Below, in pieces: positions 43,540 to 56,050 of a stretch of DNA of 64,000 nucleotides. The position numbers were made by a program, and so were the translations under genes. The stretch is taken from NCBI GenBank assembly GCA_947172415.1, contig OX359194.1, positions 2,914,001 to 2,978,000 of the forward strand. The letters run 5' to 3'. Every line of letters starts with the position of its first letter. Positions within the stretch are counted from its first letter, which is position 1. The stretch comes from Chondrosia reniformis. Lineage: Eukaryota > Porifera > Demospongiae > Chondrillida > Chondrillidae. The notes under the pieces are model-generated. The model worked only from the letters and a program-made list of their open reading frames with translations. It searched no databases and had not been told where the DNA came from.

Positions 43540-45321
43540 ATGCCAAACTGCTGCATGTGTAAGTCGCACAATTAAATGCGTTAATAAACATACTGCGTAC
43601 TTGTTCAGAATTGAGTACGAGGAGAGTTGAGTAGATGAGAGTTTGATTCTGACTAAGTATCGCAACTAGGAGAAGTTCCATTACTCCGAGTGAACTAGAG
43701 AATACCGAACAGTTAACATGTCTCTTTCACAATTTCAAATTGTCGATTATATGACTACTTTAGTATGTCCATTGCGATAACCGTAAGAGTGGCGTAGCAA
43801 CTTTATTCTACGCCTGTAGATAAACCGTAAGAAGTCACGCAGACACGTGCGTAATACGCACGTATTAGTCAACTTTTGTCTGTCTTGTACCTTAGTGTGT
43901 GTAGCTCTGCTAGCCTGGGGTGGAGGGGGGCTACAGCTACGAATTCGTTTGTATTACTAAACTATATAGATCTGCTAATAACCCGTAAATCCGCCATCCG
44001 CCATAGTTTTTGACATCAATTTCAGATAATGTATTGTTTAGTACCACTTAATCCGCCATCGTTACTTTTATTACTTCTCTTCTGTCGTTTACATAACGCT
44101 ATAGTCGTTTACGTAACACCTCAGGAATTGCTACAGTTGTCTACTGTTATGGTGTCCAAACGTTCAATGAATGATTTATCAATTGCGAAGAAGAAAGAAA
44201 TCTGTGACTGCAATCTGGTCTTGAGTGGCCTTTGTAGGCTTGTAACAGACTGAGAATAAGAATATATATGAAGGCCACTCAAAACCAGATCGCTGATCAT
44301 TTCACACAAATTTGGATCTCGAAAGAAAGTGCAAACATCACTGCCTGACCATTTTGTACATGGTTATATGTATAGTAAAATCTTACACTTTTATGCATGT
44401 ATATAGTATTACAGTGGATTGTCCATCAAAGGTACTCGCTTGGACACCAGTATTTGTCCTTTGAATGGAGGTGTCCTTAACTCAGAAGGTTACACCACAA
44501 TGGCACCACAACCATGAATTTTTCATTAACTGCCATCTGTTTCGACCCCAAGGGTAGTAACCGAGGAAGATGTTTTGCCCACCCAGTGGCAGAAGCCAAG
44601 GAAGATGTTGTGCCCACCCCATTGTAGTAGCCAAGGAAGATGTTGTGCCCACCCCATTGTAGTAGCCAAGGAAGATGTTTTGCCCACCCCATGGTAGTAG
44701 CCAAGGAAGATGTTGTGCCGACCATGGTAGTAGCCGAGGAAGATGTTGTCCCATCATGGTAGTAGCCAAGGAAGATGTTGTGCCAACCATGGTAGTAGCC
44801 AAGGAAATGTTGTGCCCACCCCATGGTAGTAGCCAAGGAAGATGTTGTGCCCACCATGGTAGTAGCCAAGGAAGATGTTGTGCCCACCAGGGTAGTAGCC
44901 AAGGATGATGTTGTGCCCACTGTGGAAGAAGAAATTGCTGCAATTATGCAAGACAGAGGAAAATCATATCAATTGCGTTTAATGAATCAGCAACCTTGCT
45001 CAAAGGCTGCTGAAGCACCAAAGGTTGCAGCCTGTCTATGCAGTTTGGTGGAATTTCCACAATTATAACATTGTAGTCTATAAAAGATTCTGTTATCTGT
45101 CCTTAATTGAAATTAATCAACAATAGCCAGGGCATGGAACTTATTTGGTAGCTTTAGTTCCTTCCTACATTTATTTGCTCATGGTTTAACCATTCATGGG
45201 TGGGAAAGAAAACGAAGGATGCTTAATTTGGCTGTGAAGCACCAGATAATCTGATTATGCGAAGCGATATCGAGGGAGGAACAACCTTCTCCAAATCCAG
45301 CACCAAGCCACATTCTATAAG
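43540..45321. repeat. Composite repeat A4, left part
   Basis: AAGTCGCACAATTAAATGCG, the CENP-B-like short frame (MVSKRSMNDLSIAKKKEICD, about 44150-44210), hairpin 44214-44290, minisatellite 44548-44925, then a block reading TVEEEIAAIMQDRGKSYQLR followed by CLCSLVEFPQL (about 44920-45066). It stops at 45321, where the 15.2-kb insertion begins, and resumes after 60492. Confidence 0.6.
44548..44925. repeat. Minisatellite, about 33-36 bp period, longest array
   Basis: About 11 units of GTAGTAGCCAAGGAAGATGT plus a TGCCCACC-type end. The right-hand units are 33 bp with CCACCATG; the left-hand ones are 36 bp with CCACCCCATG. From 44823 the plus-strand frame MVVAKEDVVPT repeats and runs on into the downstream TVEEEIAAI block without a stop. 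Confidence 0.85.
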
Positions 45322-46393
45322 TACGGTAGGCGTCAAAATAAACTTCCCATACCGTTGCCATATTTACATAGAATCAATGTTCTATGTAAATGCCTTTGCA
45401 GTTTTCACACCGTTTGTTGTTTTTTTAGCACCATTTTAAGATAAGTTTAAACGTCATCTTAATAAAACGCTGAATGAAGCATTGGCTAAGTCAGGAAAGC
45501 GGTTATGGAAAACAATATGTTCACCAAAGTAATTATGTAAGTTAAATGGGCACCCGCATCTAAATCTATTCTACGCCACTTAGACAACACATGTAGTTTC
45601 TTATAGAAAACTACCTTGTACTAGTAAAAGTTGTCATAAAGCTAGATATATATTAAACATCTAAAAAATACCATCTGCAAGCTTTAACCTTTGCATTTTA
45701 ACAGCATGTGTAAGCATCCAAGGGAATATGATTCTCTACTGAAGACTGACTCTCCACAGATCAGTTAACTTTCAGTTTTTAAATTCAAATTTCACCAAAG
45801 ATATATAACAGCAAAACTGAGCATATTTTACCAAATTGGTATATTCATATTAAGAGTTTTATTATTTGTAGATTTTTTAGTTTACCTAATGGCAAAGCCA
45901 TCATTACAAGTAACATCTACATACATACGAATATATGTATTTTAATGTAATAATTCTCTTTGGTGGATATCCCTTAATAATTGTGAAATTTTGAGACTGC
46001 TTCAAGCAATCACGATTCTTCAGTGTCTTTTGATTTAGAATAATGGCATAACTGTGGTGTAAAAGCTCTCTGCTGTTTACAGTGTCTGGTTGTTAGATGC
46101 TTGACCTTTTACCTGCCCTGTTAAAGTGTAAACGCCACCCCCCAGACCACCGATGACCACTTTAATGGCTCGAAAGTAAAAACCGTCTACTCTTACCTTT
46201 TAAAGGTCCATTTACACCCTAAAATATTCCAAATAACCTTCGCTCAGGTTAATCAGGACAACAATACCGTACAACTAAAAACGGCTAAGGAAACAAGTCC
46301 TCCTCTTAGACGGCCATTTTTAAAATTTGTATAACTGAAAATTTTCTTTGCTTTTTCCGTTAACACTTGAGTATTCTATATACCTACAATATA

Positions 46394-48124
46394 CAGTCAA
46401 ACCTTGATAACGCAAACACAGTTAATGCGTAAGACCAGTTAAAGCGAACATATGTTCAGTCCCCAGCTTTGTTACCATATAAATGTGTACAAATAAAGTC
46501 CGCTTAGGATGAACACAGTTAACATGAAATCTCGGTTAGTACGTACAAGTCTGCATTCTTCACCAACCTTTTTCACATATATTTAGGAACAGTTAACACG
46601 TACACATCTAGCTGCTGTTCATTTGTTACCAGCTATGGCTGCTAAGCAATCTTCTCTAACCCTGTCCAAGAAATTGGACATTTGAGCTGCTGTCAAAAAG
46701 AAGAACACCATTAAGACACAAATCGCACAAAAGTTCGGTTTGCCAAGACTACCTTATCGACCATCTTGAAGAACAAGAACAAGATTAAGGAGGCATTTGA
46801 AAAGTCTAAGTTCGAGCCTGGACAAAAGCATTTCAGGACAGCAGCATACAAAGATCTAGAGGAAGCGCTCGTTAAGTGGTTTGCTTAAGCAAGGAGTCTG
46901 AATATGCCACTTTCTGAGACATTAATTCTGGAAAGGCTGATTCCTTAGCCAAGAAGCTCGGGCATTCCAATTTCAAGTGCAGTACAGGCTGGTTAGATCC
47001 CTTCAAATTTCAGCGTGGCATAACGCTTAAGAAAATTACAGGTGAATCTGCCACAGTAACCAGCACCATGACAGAAGAGTGGACTTCAACCATTATGCCA
47101 GCCTTGTTGTCAGAATTCAGCCCTGCATGGTGATATCTACAATGCTGATGAAACTGGGCTGTTCTACAAGTGTCTCTCAGATGAAACTTTTGTGCTGCAA
47201 GGAGAAAGCTGCAGTGGAGGGAAGCAGAGTAAAGACTGGCTCACTGTACTTGTTGGACCAAATATGTCTGGAACAGACAAGATACCATTGTTAATATTTG
47301 TAAATTTGCAAAGCTTAGATGTTTTAAAGGTGTGCAAACACTTCCGGTAGAATATGTGACTAACAAGAAAGCCTGGATGCAATCAGATTTATTCACCAAG
47401 TGGCTTACAAAGCTGGACAGAAAGTTTATGCAGGCAGGACAGAGAGTGGCAGTTGTTGTTGATAACTGTCCTGCACATCCCAATGTTCAGTCTCAGCTTC
47501 TAGCCATCCAACTTGTTTTCTTACCTCCTAACACTACATCAGTGCTCCAGCCATGTGACCAAGGTATCATTCGCAGACTAAAGGTCCATTACCGACATAC
47601 TCTGATGCAGAAGAGTATTATGGCTATCGACAATGGTGAAGAGTTCTCTGTCAATGTCCTGGATGCTTTATGGATTTTCCATTCTGCATGGGACAAGGTT
47701 ACTGAGCAGACAATTGCTAATTGTTTTAGTCATGCAGGCTTTAAACTGCCAAACACCGATCTTGAGGAGGACATCATAGAGATTCAAGACGTAACAACTA
47801 GCTTACCTGGAGGGGTTAATTTTGAAGATTATATTTCTGTGGATGAGAATTAATTACCACAGAAGTGATGTCGGATGATGTCATCATTGAGACTCACACT
47901 GAACCTGAAGAAGAAGAGGATGACTCACCTTCGCCTTCATAGTACTTGTTTGCTATTACACTAGAAGATGTACGTAATTTTGTTTACACGTACAGTACAT
48001 TGTACTTTACAATATGTATAACCTTAGTATGGAGGTCACAAGGTCAATTTTGTTAACAAGTACTCTTGATAACAAGTACAAATTTCAATGGTCCCCTGGT
48101 GTACTCATTATCGAGGTTTGACTG
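46394..48124 (+). mobile_element. Tigger/pogo-type transposon (Tc1/mariner superfamily)
   Basis: The ends CAGTCAAACCTTGATAACG and TTATCGAGGTTTGACTG are near-perfect terminal inverted repeats starting CAGT, flanked by TA (46392-46393 and 48125-48126). At 1731 bp with one transposase remnant, the element is complete at both ends. The insertion is inside MITE copy A. Confidence 0.88.
46635..47853 (+). pseudogene. Tigger/pogo transposase (CENP-B HTH plus DDE), decayed
   Basis: The start MAAKQSSLTLSKKLDI is the CENP-B/Tigger N-terminal helix-turn-helix region. A TGA follows at codon 17 and further frameshifts occur before 47330. The DDE_1 core is clear: YNADETGLFYKC (first Asp, about 47138), VVVDNCPAHPN (second Asp, about 47460) and QPCDQGIIRRLKVHYRH (third acidic residue, an Asp, about 47555), the D,D,D pattern of Tigger/Jerky-type transposases. 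The last 173 codons (47332-47853) are open and end with the acidic ITTSLPGGVNFEDYISVDEN-like tail usual for the family. The DNA-binding half is badly broken, so the protein is not made intact. Confidence 0.85.
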
Positions 48125-49070
48125 TATATTTATTTCTTTTATAATATAGTTATACTACGGTTTAAACCTATATTATTTTAGACAAAGATTCTAATGTATG
48201 AGCACTATCGATACATATAAATCTTGATGTTATCTTACGATTTTTTAACGTTGCAGCGGGCAAGGGTCCAAAGAATTTCGAGCCAATATAATGCATGGTC
48301 ATCGGCGGGTAAGAGGTTAATGATAAAATTCAAAAAACTTTCTAAATAAAATCTATTTTAGCACCATATGAATAATATAAAGAAACCATGATTACTATTA
48401 TATAAACCCATTTAGCAAGTTAAAGACACCAGTAAAAAGTATATTATTATATAAGAAGAAGAGACAGACCAGGAAATTAGCCAGGCCCATTCAGAGAACA
48501 AAAGCTAGATTAGAAAAGTTGCAGATCCAGTATACAAAAGAAGTAGAGGAAGACCTTTCCATTGACCATATGACTATCATTGCAGACACTGAAAGTGAAA
48601 TGGATAAATAACCAGCCAACTACTCCAAGAAACTTTTTGGGACCAACAGGTATACTGAAATAATTGTTTAGTTACATGCCCATGCATGCTCTTTTAAGAG
48701 ATTACATGTATTATGCAATCATGGATTCGGATTGTAGAAAAAGGCCAAACAATTGGAAGACATGAGGGGAATGAGATGGCATCCACTTATGGTCAAGTGG
48801 TGCCTTTATCTGAGATACCTATCAACAGCAGCTTATGAAACTGTGAAGGATGTACTAAGGCTGCCATCTGCAAGAACACTTTGTGACTACACACACTGGA
48901 TGACAGCTCAGCCAGGTTGGTATATAATTAGGGATCATGCACTGGTGGATTGCATATATATATATATATGTCATGTATATAGGCTTACATATGGAAGTAA
49001 TTGAAGATCTGGCACAGAAGGAGGAAGAATGCAAGAGCCAGTATGTTAAACTTATGTACAATGAAATTAA

Positions 49071-49537
49071 CCCCTTACCGACCGATAGCCACTATAATGG
49101 CTCGAAATTGTTTAGGCCGTTAACAGCCGCAATGTTAAATAATCGTTCGATCTCTTCAAATTTTATATGTATCGATAGCGCTTATGTATAAGAATCTTCA
49201 TATAAAATATTATAGGTTTAAACCATAGTATAACTGTATTATAAAAGGAATAAATTTATATTATAGGTATACAAATTACGCAAGTGTTAACGAAAAAAAT
49301 GCAAGGTTTTAAAATGGCCGTCCAAAAAGTAGGACCTATTTCCTTAGCGCTTTTTGGTTTTTAGTATTTTTGCTCGTAATAACTTCAACGAAGGTTATTT
49401 GGAGGATATTACAATTATTAAAGGTGAGAATAGACCTTTAAAAGATTAGACTAGGCAGTTTTTACTCTCGAGCCACTATAGTGGTCATCAGTTGATAACG
49501 GGGGTAGCGATTACAGTTTAACGCGGCCCGTAAAAGG
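49071..49537 (-). mobile_element. TTAA MITE, copy B (reverse orientation)
   Basis: Exactly flanked by TTAA (49067-49070 and 49538-49541). Ends CCCCTTACCGACCGATAGCC and GCGGCCCGTAAAAGG. The body is the reverse complement of copies A and C (AATGGCCGTCCAAAAAGTAG, GGTTTAAACCATAGTATAAC). It interrupts a coding exon of the P-like transposase. Confidence 0.8.
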
Positions 49538-50928
49538 TTAAAGTCAAAGAACACTTGGTATAGAACAGGCACACAGGGAAACTTGTGGGATATGTCAATC
49601 TGGGGCATGTTGAGCAGCAACTATCACAGCTGGAAAATAGCAATCAATCACCAGGAGAATTCAATGTAGCTATACATGTTGCTTTCATGTTACAAGGGCT
49701 ATGTACTAAATTGGACTATATACTGCATTGGTCAATTTAAATTTGCAACCTCTAAGTTGAGTGGGGAAGAATTATTCAGCATGACATGGAATGTTATAGA
49801 ACAAGCTGAAGGTGCTAGTTTCAAGGTTATGGTGATCACTGCAGATGGGGCAGCTGCTAATAGGAAATTCGTCAAGATGCACCAAGATCCAACTGGGGGC
49901 AATGTTGCCAATGATGGTGTTTACAAGATAAATAACATTTTGCTGCAGAAGAGAGAAGTATCTATTTTATGAGTGATGTACCACATTTGAATAAAACAGC
50001 TAGGAATAGCTGGGAAAAATCCAAAGTTGGTGGGGAAAAAATTATGAAGGTAAAAGAATCTTAACTGTATATACAGTAATTTGGGAAATTTTCGTTGTTA
50101 AAATATTTTCGTGATTGGCTGAAACCACAAACATTTATCACACAAAATATTTTTAACAACTAATAATACACGTTGTACAATCTACATATATGTAAACACA
50201 ACACAGCTGAGCACGGCCAAAATGGCTCTACTGTGATACCTGCAGCACAAGGATGGTTTACCTGAGCCAAAAGGCTCACTTTTGTCCAAAGAACCAGCAG
50301 CAACAATCGCTTGTGCAACCCAGACCACGAAAATATTTTAACATGAAACTTTTTCCCACAAAAAGTTCCAAACACGAAAATTTCCCAAACTGCGGTATGC
50401 ATGATTTACTGTATATGAATGTGTATTATTTTATTATGTAGAAGAAAGACAGCTATGGAAGCATCTTGAAGATCTATATGATAGAACACAAACTCATACT
50501 GGATTATACATTGGGAAGAAACTCACACGGGAGCACATCTATTTGACACTATACTCAAAGATGTGGGTTGATGTAGCTGCACAGGTTAGGTGTATGGATG
50601 ACCATACATGGCAAATTTTAATTGATGCATGCATCATGTATGCAGGTTCTAAGTGAATCAGTGTCAAAAGGATTACAGAGAACAATGTAGTGTAAGAACT
50701 GACACTGAAGCTACTGAACGGTTCACATTAATAATGGACAGATTCTTTGATATCTTCAATGTATATAAGAGATTTAAAGAAGGAAAGAAGAAAGAGTACA
50801 CAAGATCCTTTTTACTGTGCAAATGATTGGAGATTTGATGTATGTTATTAATATAGCATATACATGTTTAATTATGCATAAATTTGTATTGTAAAGTGGC
50901 TTAAAAACATATTCTTATCATACTTTAA

Positions 50929-51376
50929 CCCTTTCCCGCCCGCGTTACAGTATAATCGTTACACCCCTTACCGCCCAATGACCACTTTTGTGGCTTGAGA
51001 GTAACAACTGCCTAGTCTAACCTTTTAAAGGTCCATCTTCATCTTTAATAATTATAAAATCCTCCAACTAACCTTCACTCAGGTTATTAAGAGCAACAAA
51101 TACTGTAAAACCAAAAAGCGCCAAGGAAATAGGTCCTCCTTTTGAACGGCCATTTTAAAACTTTGCGTTTTTTGTTAACGCTTGCATAATTTGTATACCT
51201 ATAATAAAAATTTCTTCCTTTTATAATACAGTTATACTATGGTTTAAACCTATAATATTTTATAGCGCTATCGATACATATAAATTTCGAAGAGATCGTA
51301 CGATTATTTAACTTATCGGGCGGTAACGGTCTGGAAGAATTTCGAGCCACAAAAGTGGTCTTCGGGCAGTAAAGGG
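50929..51376 (+). mobile_element. TTAA MITE, copy C
   Basis: Flanked by TTAA (50925-50928 and 51377-51380). Ends CCCTTTCCCGCCCGCG and CGGGCAGTAAAGGG. The body matches copy A (AAGGAAATAGGTCCTCCTTT, ACTATGGTTTAAACCTATAA). It lies in or next to a P-like transposase exon. Confidence 0.8.
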
Positions 51377-51735
51377 TTAAAGAATGGGAGGATGAAGTCA
51401 CAAGCTACACAGATCTGACAGCATCTAAATGGAACAAAATGCTGATATCTCCTGAGACCATTTATGGCGTATACGTATGACAGGTATATGCATCTATATA
51501 TATATATCATTGTCAATTATGCTTTGACTGCATGTATTAATAGTAACATATTTTCTTTCCTTGGATGACAATATATAGTAACATCATTTTTGGAACTGGG
51601 GCCATTTCTTTACAAGACAAGAATGTGAAGTTTCTATTGACTGAAAGGTTTAGTCAAATGCCCTAGAATCATATTTTGGGACCAAAGAAGCAGAGGACTT
51701 AGATATGACAATTCAACTGCTCAACAAGTTTGTAC

Positions 51736-51871
51736 TGTGGCATTATGCAAGCTGACATAATTTATATACTGTTAGGACTATATGAACGGATGTTGTACTT
51801 ACATATATATATATCTGTATTGTATTATGATAATTATAATTGAGTGGTACTCGAGTGAACCGAATTCGACA
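51736..51871 (+). repeat. 5' LTR of the gypsy element
   Basis: 136 bp from TGTGGCATTATGCAAGCTGA to CCGAATTCGACA. It contains a (TA)n tract and matches 58460-58606 apart from a few substitutions and short indels. Confidence 0.88.
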
Positions 51872-53329
51872 TGGTGTCAGAAAAGTGGGATCCCCGTAGT
51901 TCACGAATGGCTAGCCTACAGTTGCAGCCCCCAGGTCCCTTTAACTTTCAAAACCCCGATGAGTGGACTAGATGGAAGAGGAGATTCCAGCAATACCGTT
52001 CAGCTTCCAGATTGTGTTCAGAATCTGACGAATGACAGGTTTGTACCTTGCTTTATTGCCTGGGTGTGAGCATGGAGGATGTCTTGAGGTCAACCCACAT
52101 ATCCGAGGACAACAAGAAAAAGTACACAACCGTCATGGAACAGTTTGAGATCTTTTTTCAAGTCCGCAGGAACATTAATTATATTCAGATTTAATCAGAG
52201 AAACCAGCTACCAGAGGAGATGGCCGAACAGTACATCACTACTCTGTACAACCTCATTGAGAATTGTGCGTCCAGCCCTCTTACGGACGAACTAATTCGT
52301 GACTGTCTTGTAGTTAGAATTCAGGACCCAGCTTTATCAGAGTATCTTCAATTGGACCTGGAGCTCACACTGGATAAAGCAAAGAAAATTATTTGTCAGA
52401 GAGACACGGTACAAGAATAACAAGAGGTCCTTAAGAATGGAGCGAAAGGCAAAACAAGCTTGATGGGTGCAATCAGGTACAAATCACACAGCAATCCTAG
52501 TAAGTCCTATTCGCAGCCACCTAGTCCAAAAGTAAGGAACAGAACGAAGTGTACCAAGTGTGGTAGAGGTCCTCATGAAAGGAGCAAATGCTCTGCCAAA
52601 GACGCCACGTGTTTCAAGTGCTCAAAAAGGGTCACTTTGGCGTAGTTTGTTTCAGCTCGAAGGCCATAGCAAATGTGGTAGAGACAGAGGAGCCTGAGGG
52701 AGCTTACCTTGACACTCTTCATGCCGGACAAGCGGGTTCCTGGACCACCACAATTAATGTGAATGGGAAACCGACAGAGATCAAAGTGGATACTGGAGCG
52801 GAAGTGACTGCTCCATCAGAAAGTACATTCTCAGCCCTGAAGGATGTGATACTGGAAAAATCAGATAAAATTCTCTGTGGCTCAGACCACAAACCACTCA
52901 ATGTACTAGGATCCACAGAAGTACAGCTGAATAGGGGCGAGACCTCGTGTCAGCAAAAGATGTATATATATTCTGACACACTTAAGAAACAACTTATTGA
53001 GATTGTCCGCAATCACTGCTCTAAACCAACTTATTAAAGTGGAACATGTCAAAGACCCCCGACCATGGAGTTTATTGCAAAATTCCCCAAAGTATTCACT
53101 GGATTAGGATCATTTAAAGAAAAGGACGAGATCCGCCTTAAGCCGGAAAGCAAGCTTTATTCACCCCACAACAGATTCCCCAACCACTTCGTGTGGAGGT
53201 CACAAAAGAGCTCGAGAGAATGGAGTCATTGGGAGTGATTTCCAAAGTCTAAGAGCCCACAGATTGGTGTGTGCGTTGGTGGTGGTTCCCAAAAGTCGAA
53301 AAACATCCGCATATGTGTTACCTTGAAAC

Positions 53330-56050
53330 CAGTGTTGCCAGGTCTACGGATTTATCTGTATTCTACGGATTTTTGGTCTAAAGACGGATCGATGGAGGAA
53401 CAATGTCTCCAACCTACACTTCTACGGAATTTGAAACTGCCTGTATAATAATAAATATTATTAAGGTATGGGAGGGGGTTTCCGAACCAACATACACTCG
53501 CGTAACAATTTCCACTCACCACTTTGCATCTTCTTTCAGTCCCAGACCGCCTTAGCGATCGTGTATCGATTCGATGATAGTTGAACGAATAGACTGCTGT
53601 TTCACCACATTTCAAGCCCGTGCTCAACCTAAATGATGCCCACGTGAGTCAATTGCGATGGCGTGCTCTGACACAAGAGACAGCCTTGCAAGCGACTCTG
53701 ATTTGAACGGTGAGTGCTCGTTGCCATTGGCGCCACAACCACAGGATCCTAAGAAAAAGAAATACTGCCAGACTTGTCGCATGGGATGGGAGGCTGGGAT
53801 TCCATGGCTTACTTCGTCTCCAAAGGGAGATCAGTATGGTTTTTGTACTGTCTGTAAGAAACATTTATCGTGCAGCGAAGGAGGTCTCAAAGATCTTAAA
53901 AGGTATGGTGAGAGTGAGGCTCATATAAAGCTAGCCAAGGCAGGTGTCAGGCAGAGAACTCTCATGTCAACATGGAATGCAAGTGAGAGTACATCTAGCA
54001 AGGCCGCAAGGGCAGAGGCAATTCTCTGTAATATACTGGTAGAGCACAATCTTCTTTTCTTGCTGATGGACCACTTGCCAGGAGTTATTGTTCATGCCTT
54101 TCCTGACAGTAAGATTGCAAAGGAGGTAAAGTGTGCAAGAACCAAATCTACTGCCATTGATAAGCATGCTCTTGCACCAGCAATGCACAAAGCAATGATT
54201 GCTGATGTGTTGATCTCTCCTGCATTCTCTCTTATGATGGATGAAAGTACGGACAGGGGAGAGCAGAAGCGAGAGGGAACCCTTATTCAATATTATGATC
54301 AATCATCTCTGAAAGTCACCACAGGTTTCCTCGGCCTTCAAGATGTTGCACAAGCTAATGCAGCCAACCTGTTTGAGTGCCTTGACTTCCTACTGAAAGA
54401 AATGGCTTGAGCTATGAAAAGCTTATAAGATGGAACAGTGATGGTGCAAGTGTCATGCTTGGAATACGTAACAGTACTAGTGTAGTTAGCCGACTAAAGG
54501 AGAAGCAGCCAAACCTGTATGTTCGTCATTACGTTTTTCACATATCCTACCTCATGGTCACTGATGTAGTGAAATGGGGAATCTCTTTTGATGGTTCCAC
54601 CACAGTGCTCAACGTGTGGATGAACTTAGGTCTTTTCAAGATTGGCTGGAAGTAGAGGCTCATAAGATTCTTAAGAAGGTTGACAACAGGTGGCTTAGTT
54701 TAGAAGCTTCTGTTAATTGCATCATGGAGCAAAATAATCCCCTTCTGTCTTACTCTGATTCCAAGGAAAACTATAGGCTCTCTGATGAGAAGTCTAGGAA
54801 GAAGATGAAGGCCTTGAGAGACCAGCTAAAGAAACCCATTACCAAAGCGTATTTGTTTTCTGAACAATGTACTAAGCAGTGTTAACAAGTTCAATCTGCT
54901 CTTCCAATCTTCATCTCCAAATATTCACAGATTTGTGAAAGAGATGAAACAACTGCTCCTTGGAATTCTCAATAAATTTGTGATTCTACAAGCAATCCAC
55001 TCTGCTGCCAGGGTTACAGAAGTTGATCTATGTAGGAAGAACCAAAAAGCAGATCAAGATCTCATGCTGGGTGCTTCCCTGCCTAGACATTTCACTGAAT
55101 TGAGTGATGAACTGGAGGGAACACAGGACCTCACCAACTTCTATAACAATGTTCGTGAATTTCTTGCAAAGCTTGTACACAGCGCAGTTAAACGACTATC
55201 AATGGAAGACACTGTCCTTAATGATCTTGTCTGGTTAGACCCTGCTGAAAGAGTGTCATCCACTGTGAGTATGGTGAGAAGACTAGCTACAGTGCATTTC
55301 AAAAACTTTGTACCAGAGGAGAAGCAAGACCAGTTGAAAGAAGAGTTTTGCCTTAACCAAACTACCAAAGATCTTCCAGATTGTGTTACTTTTCACCAGA
55401 CAGATGTTGATGTCTACTGGGTAAGATTGGGGAGCTTGAGTCAAGTACATCAAAACTATATGGATTTCTCTCTCATTTTAAAAGTGTTTATTGTGCATTC
55501 CTCACGGTAACTCGGACTCAGAGAGGATGTTTTCTCAGATCAATCTAATCACAACTGATCACCGGAATCAATTACACTGTTGCAGCTTGCATGGATGTTA
55601 AAATGAACTCAAAGGTTAAGGACTGTCGGTTTTATGAGCCTTCAAAGGAGGTGGCCACAGCTACCAGAAAGGTGACACAAGGGTCAAAACTTGCACCCAA
55701 AGGACCTCCTGCTAAGCCACTGTTACCTTCTGGGAGTCAGCAGCAACCAGGTTCCCACAGTCATGAAACCAGGCAGAAGAAAAGGCTGGGTAAGAAATGA
55801 CTTTATTGCATTGTAATGTTGTGTTCTGATTCATATTCTTAAGATCATACACCAATATTATATAATTATATATAACAATATATAATTAATTTTGATCAAG
55901 AATGCATCAGAGTTGATCCTAGAGATGTTAATTTTCCTGCATGGGAGGGCATGTCCCTATTCCCCCCCCTAGAGTTTGCATTGTGCTCATGCACAACATA
56001 AAATTACATTCCAGTTTCTGAATTTTGGGGGAACTAACCTGGCAACACTG
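53330..56050 (+). mobile_element. hAT-superfamily DNA transposon inside the gypsy element
   Basis: The terminal inverted repeats CAGTGTTGCCAGGT and its complement AACCTGGCAACACTG bound 2721 bp. TGAAAC directly abuts both ends; counting the outermost base as target gives a 7-of-8 match (TTGAAACC/GTGAAACC), near the 8 bp expected for hAT. The element is full length at both ends and carries one transposase remnant. Confidence 0.82.
53658..55800 (+). pseudogene. hAT transposase, decayed
   Basis: 250 codons are open from the ATG at 53658. First comes a zinc-binding N-terminal region of the TTF/BED-like kind (YCQTCRMGWEAGIPWL, FCTVCKKHLSCSEGGL with LKRYGESEAHIKL), then the RNase H-like start (FSLMMDESTDRGEQKREGTL, first catalytic Asp). 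The frame stops at 54410 and continues in other frames: IRWNSDGASVMLGIRNSTSV (second Asp, about 54430), NRWLSLEASVNCIMEQN, and 54935-55510 open for 191 codons. The C-terminal dimerisation motif NSDSERMFSQINLITTDHRN is readable at about 55514-55573 in a third frame, and a basic tail ends at 55800. At least three frame breaks make it inactive. It resembles the ZNF862/KIAA1586-like branch of hAT, from memory. Confidence 0.82.

Larger units (their letters stand above)
46105..48316 (+). mobile_element. TTAA MITE, copy A (split by a Tigger transposon)
   Basis: The left end CCTTTTACCTGCCCTG and right end CGGCGGGTAAGAGG are bounded by TTGA (46101-46104, a mutated TTAA) and TTAA (48317-48320). Subterminal GATGACCACTTTAATGGCTC is inverted near 48270-48300. 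The body matches copy C in the same orientation and copy B in reverse. TTAA duplication and CCC-type ends suggest piggyBac. The Tigger at 46394-48124 lies in its middle. Confidence 0.7.

Noticed and set aside
44548-44925. CRISPR array
   Set aside because: The units are contiguous near-identical tandem repeats without unique spacers, in a eukaryotic repeat.
47164-47483. Minus-strand frames over the Tigger transposase
   Set aside because: Shadows of the DDE domain on the plus strand.
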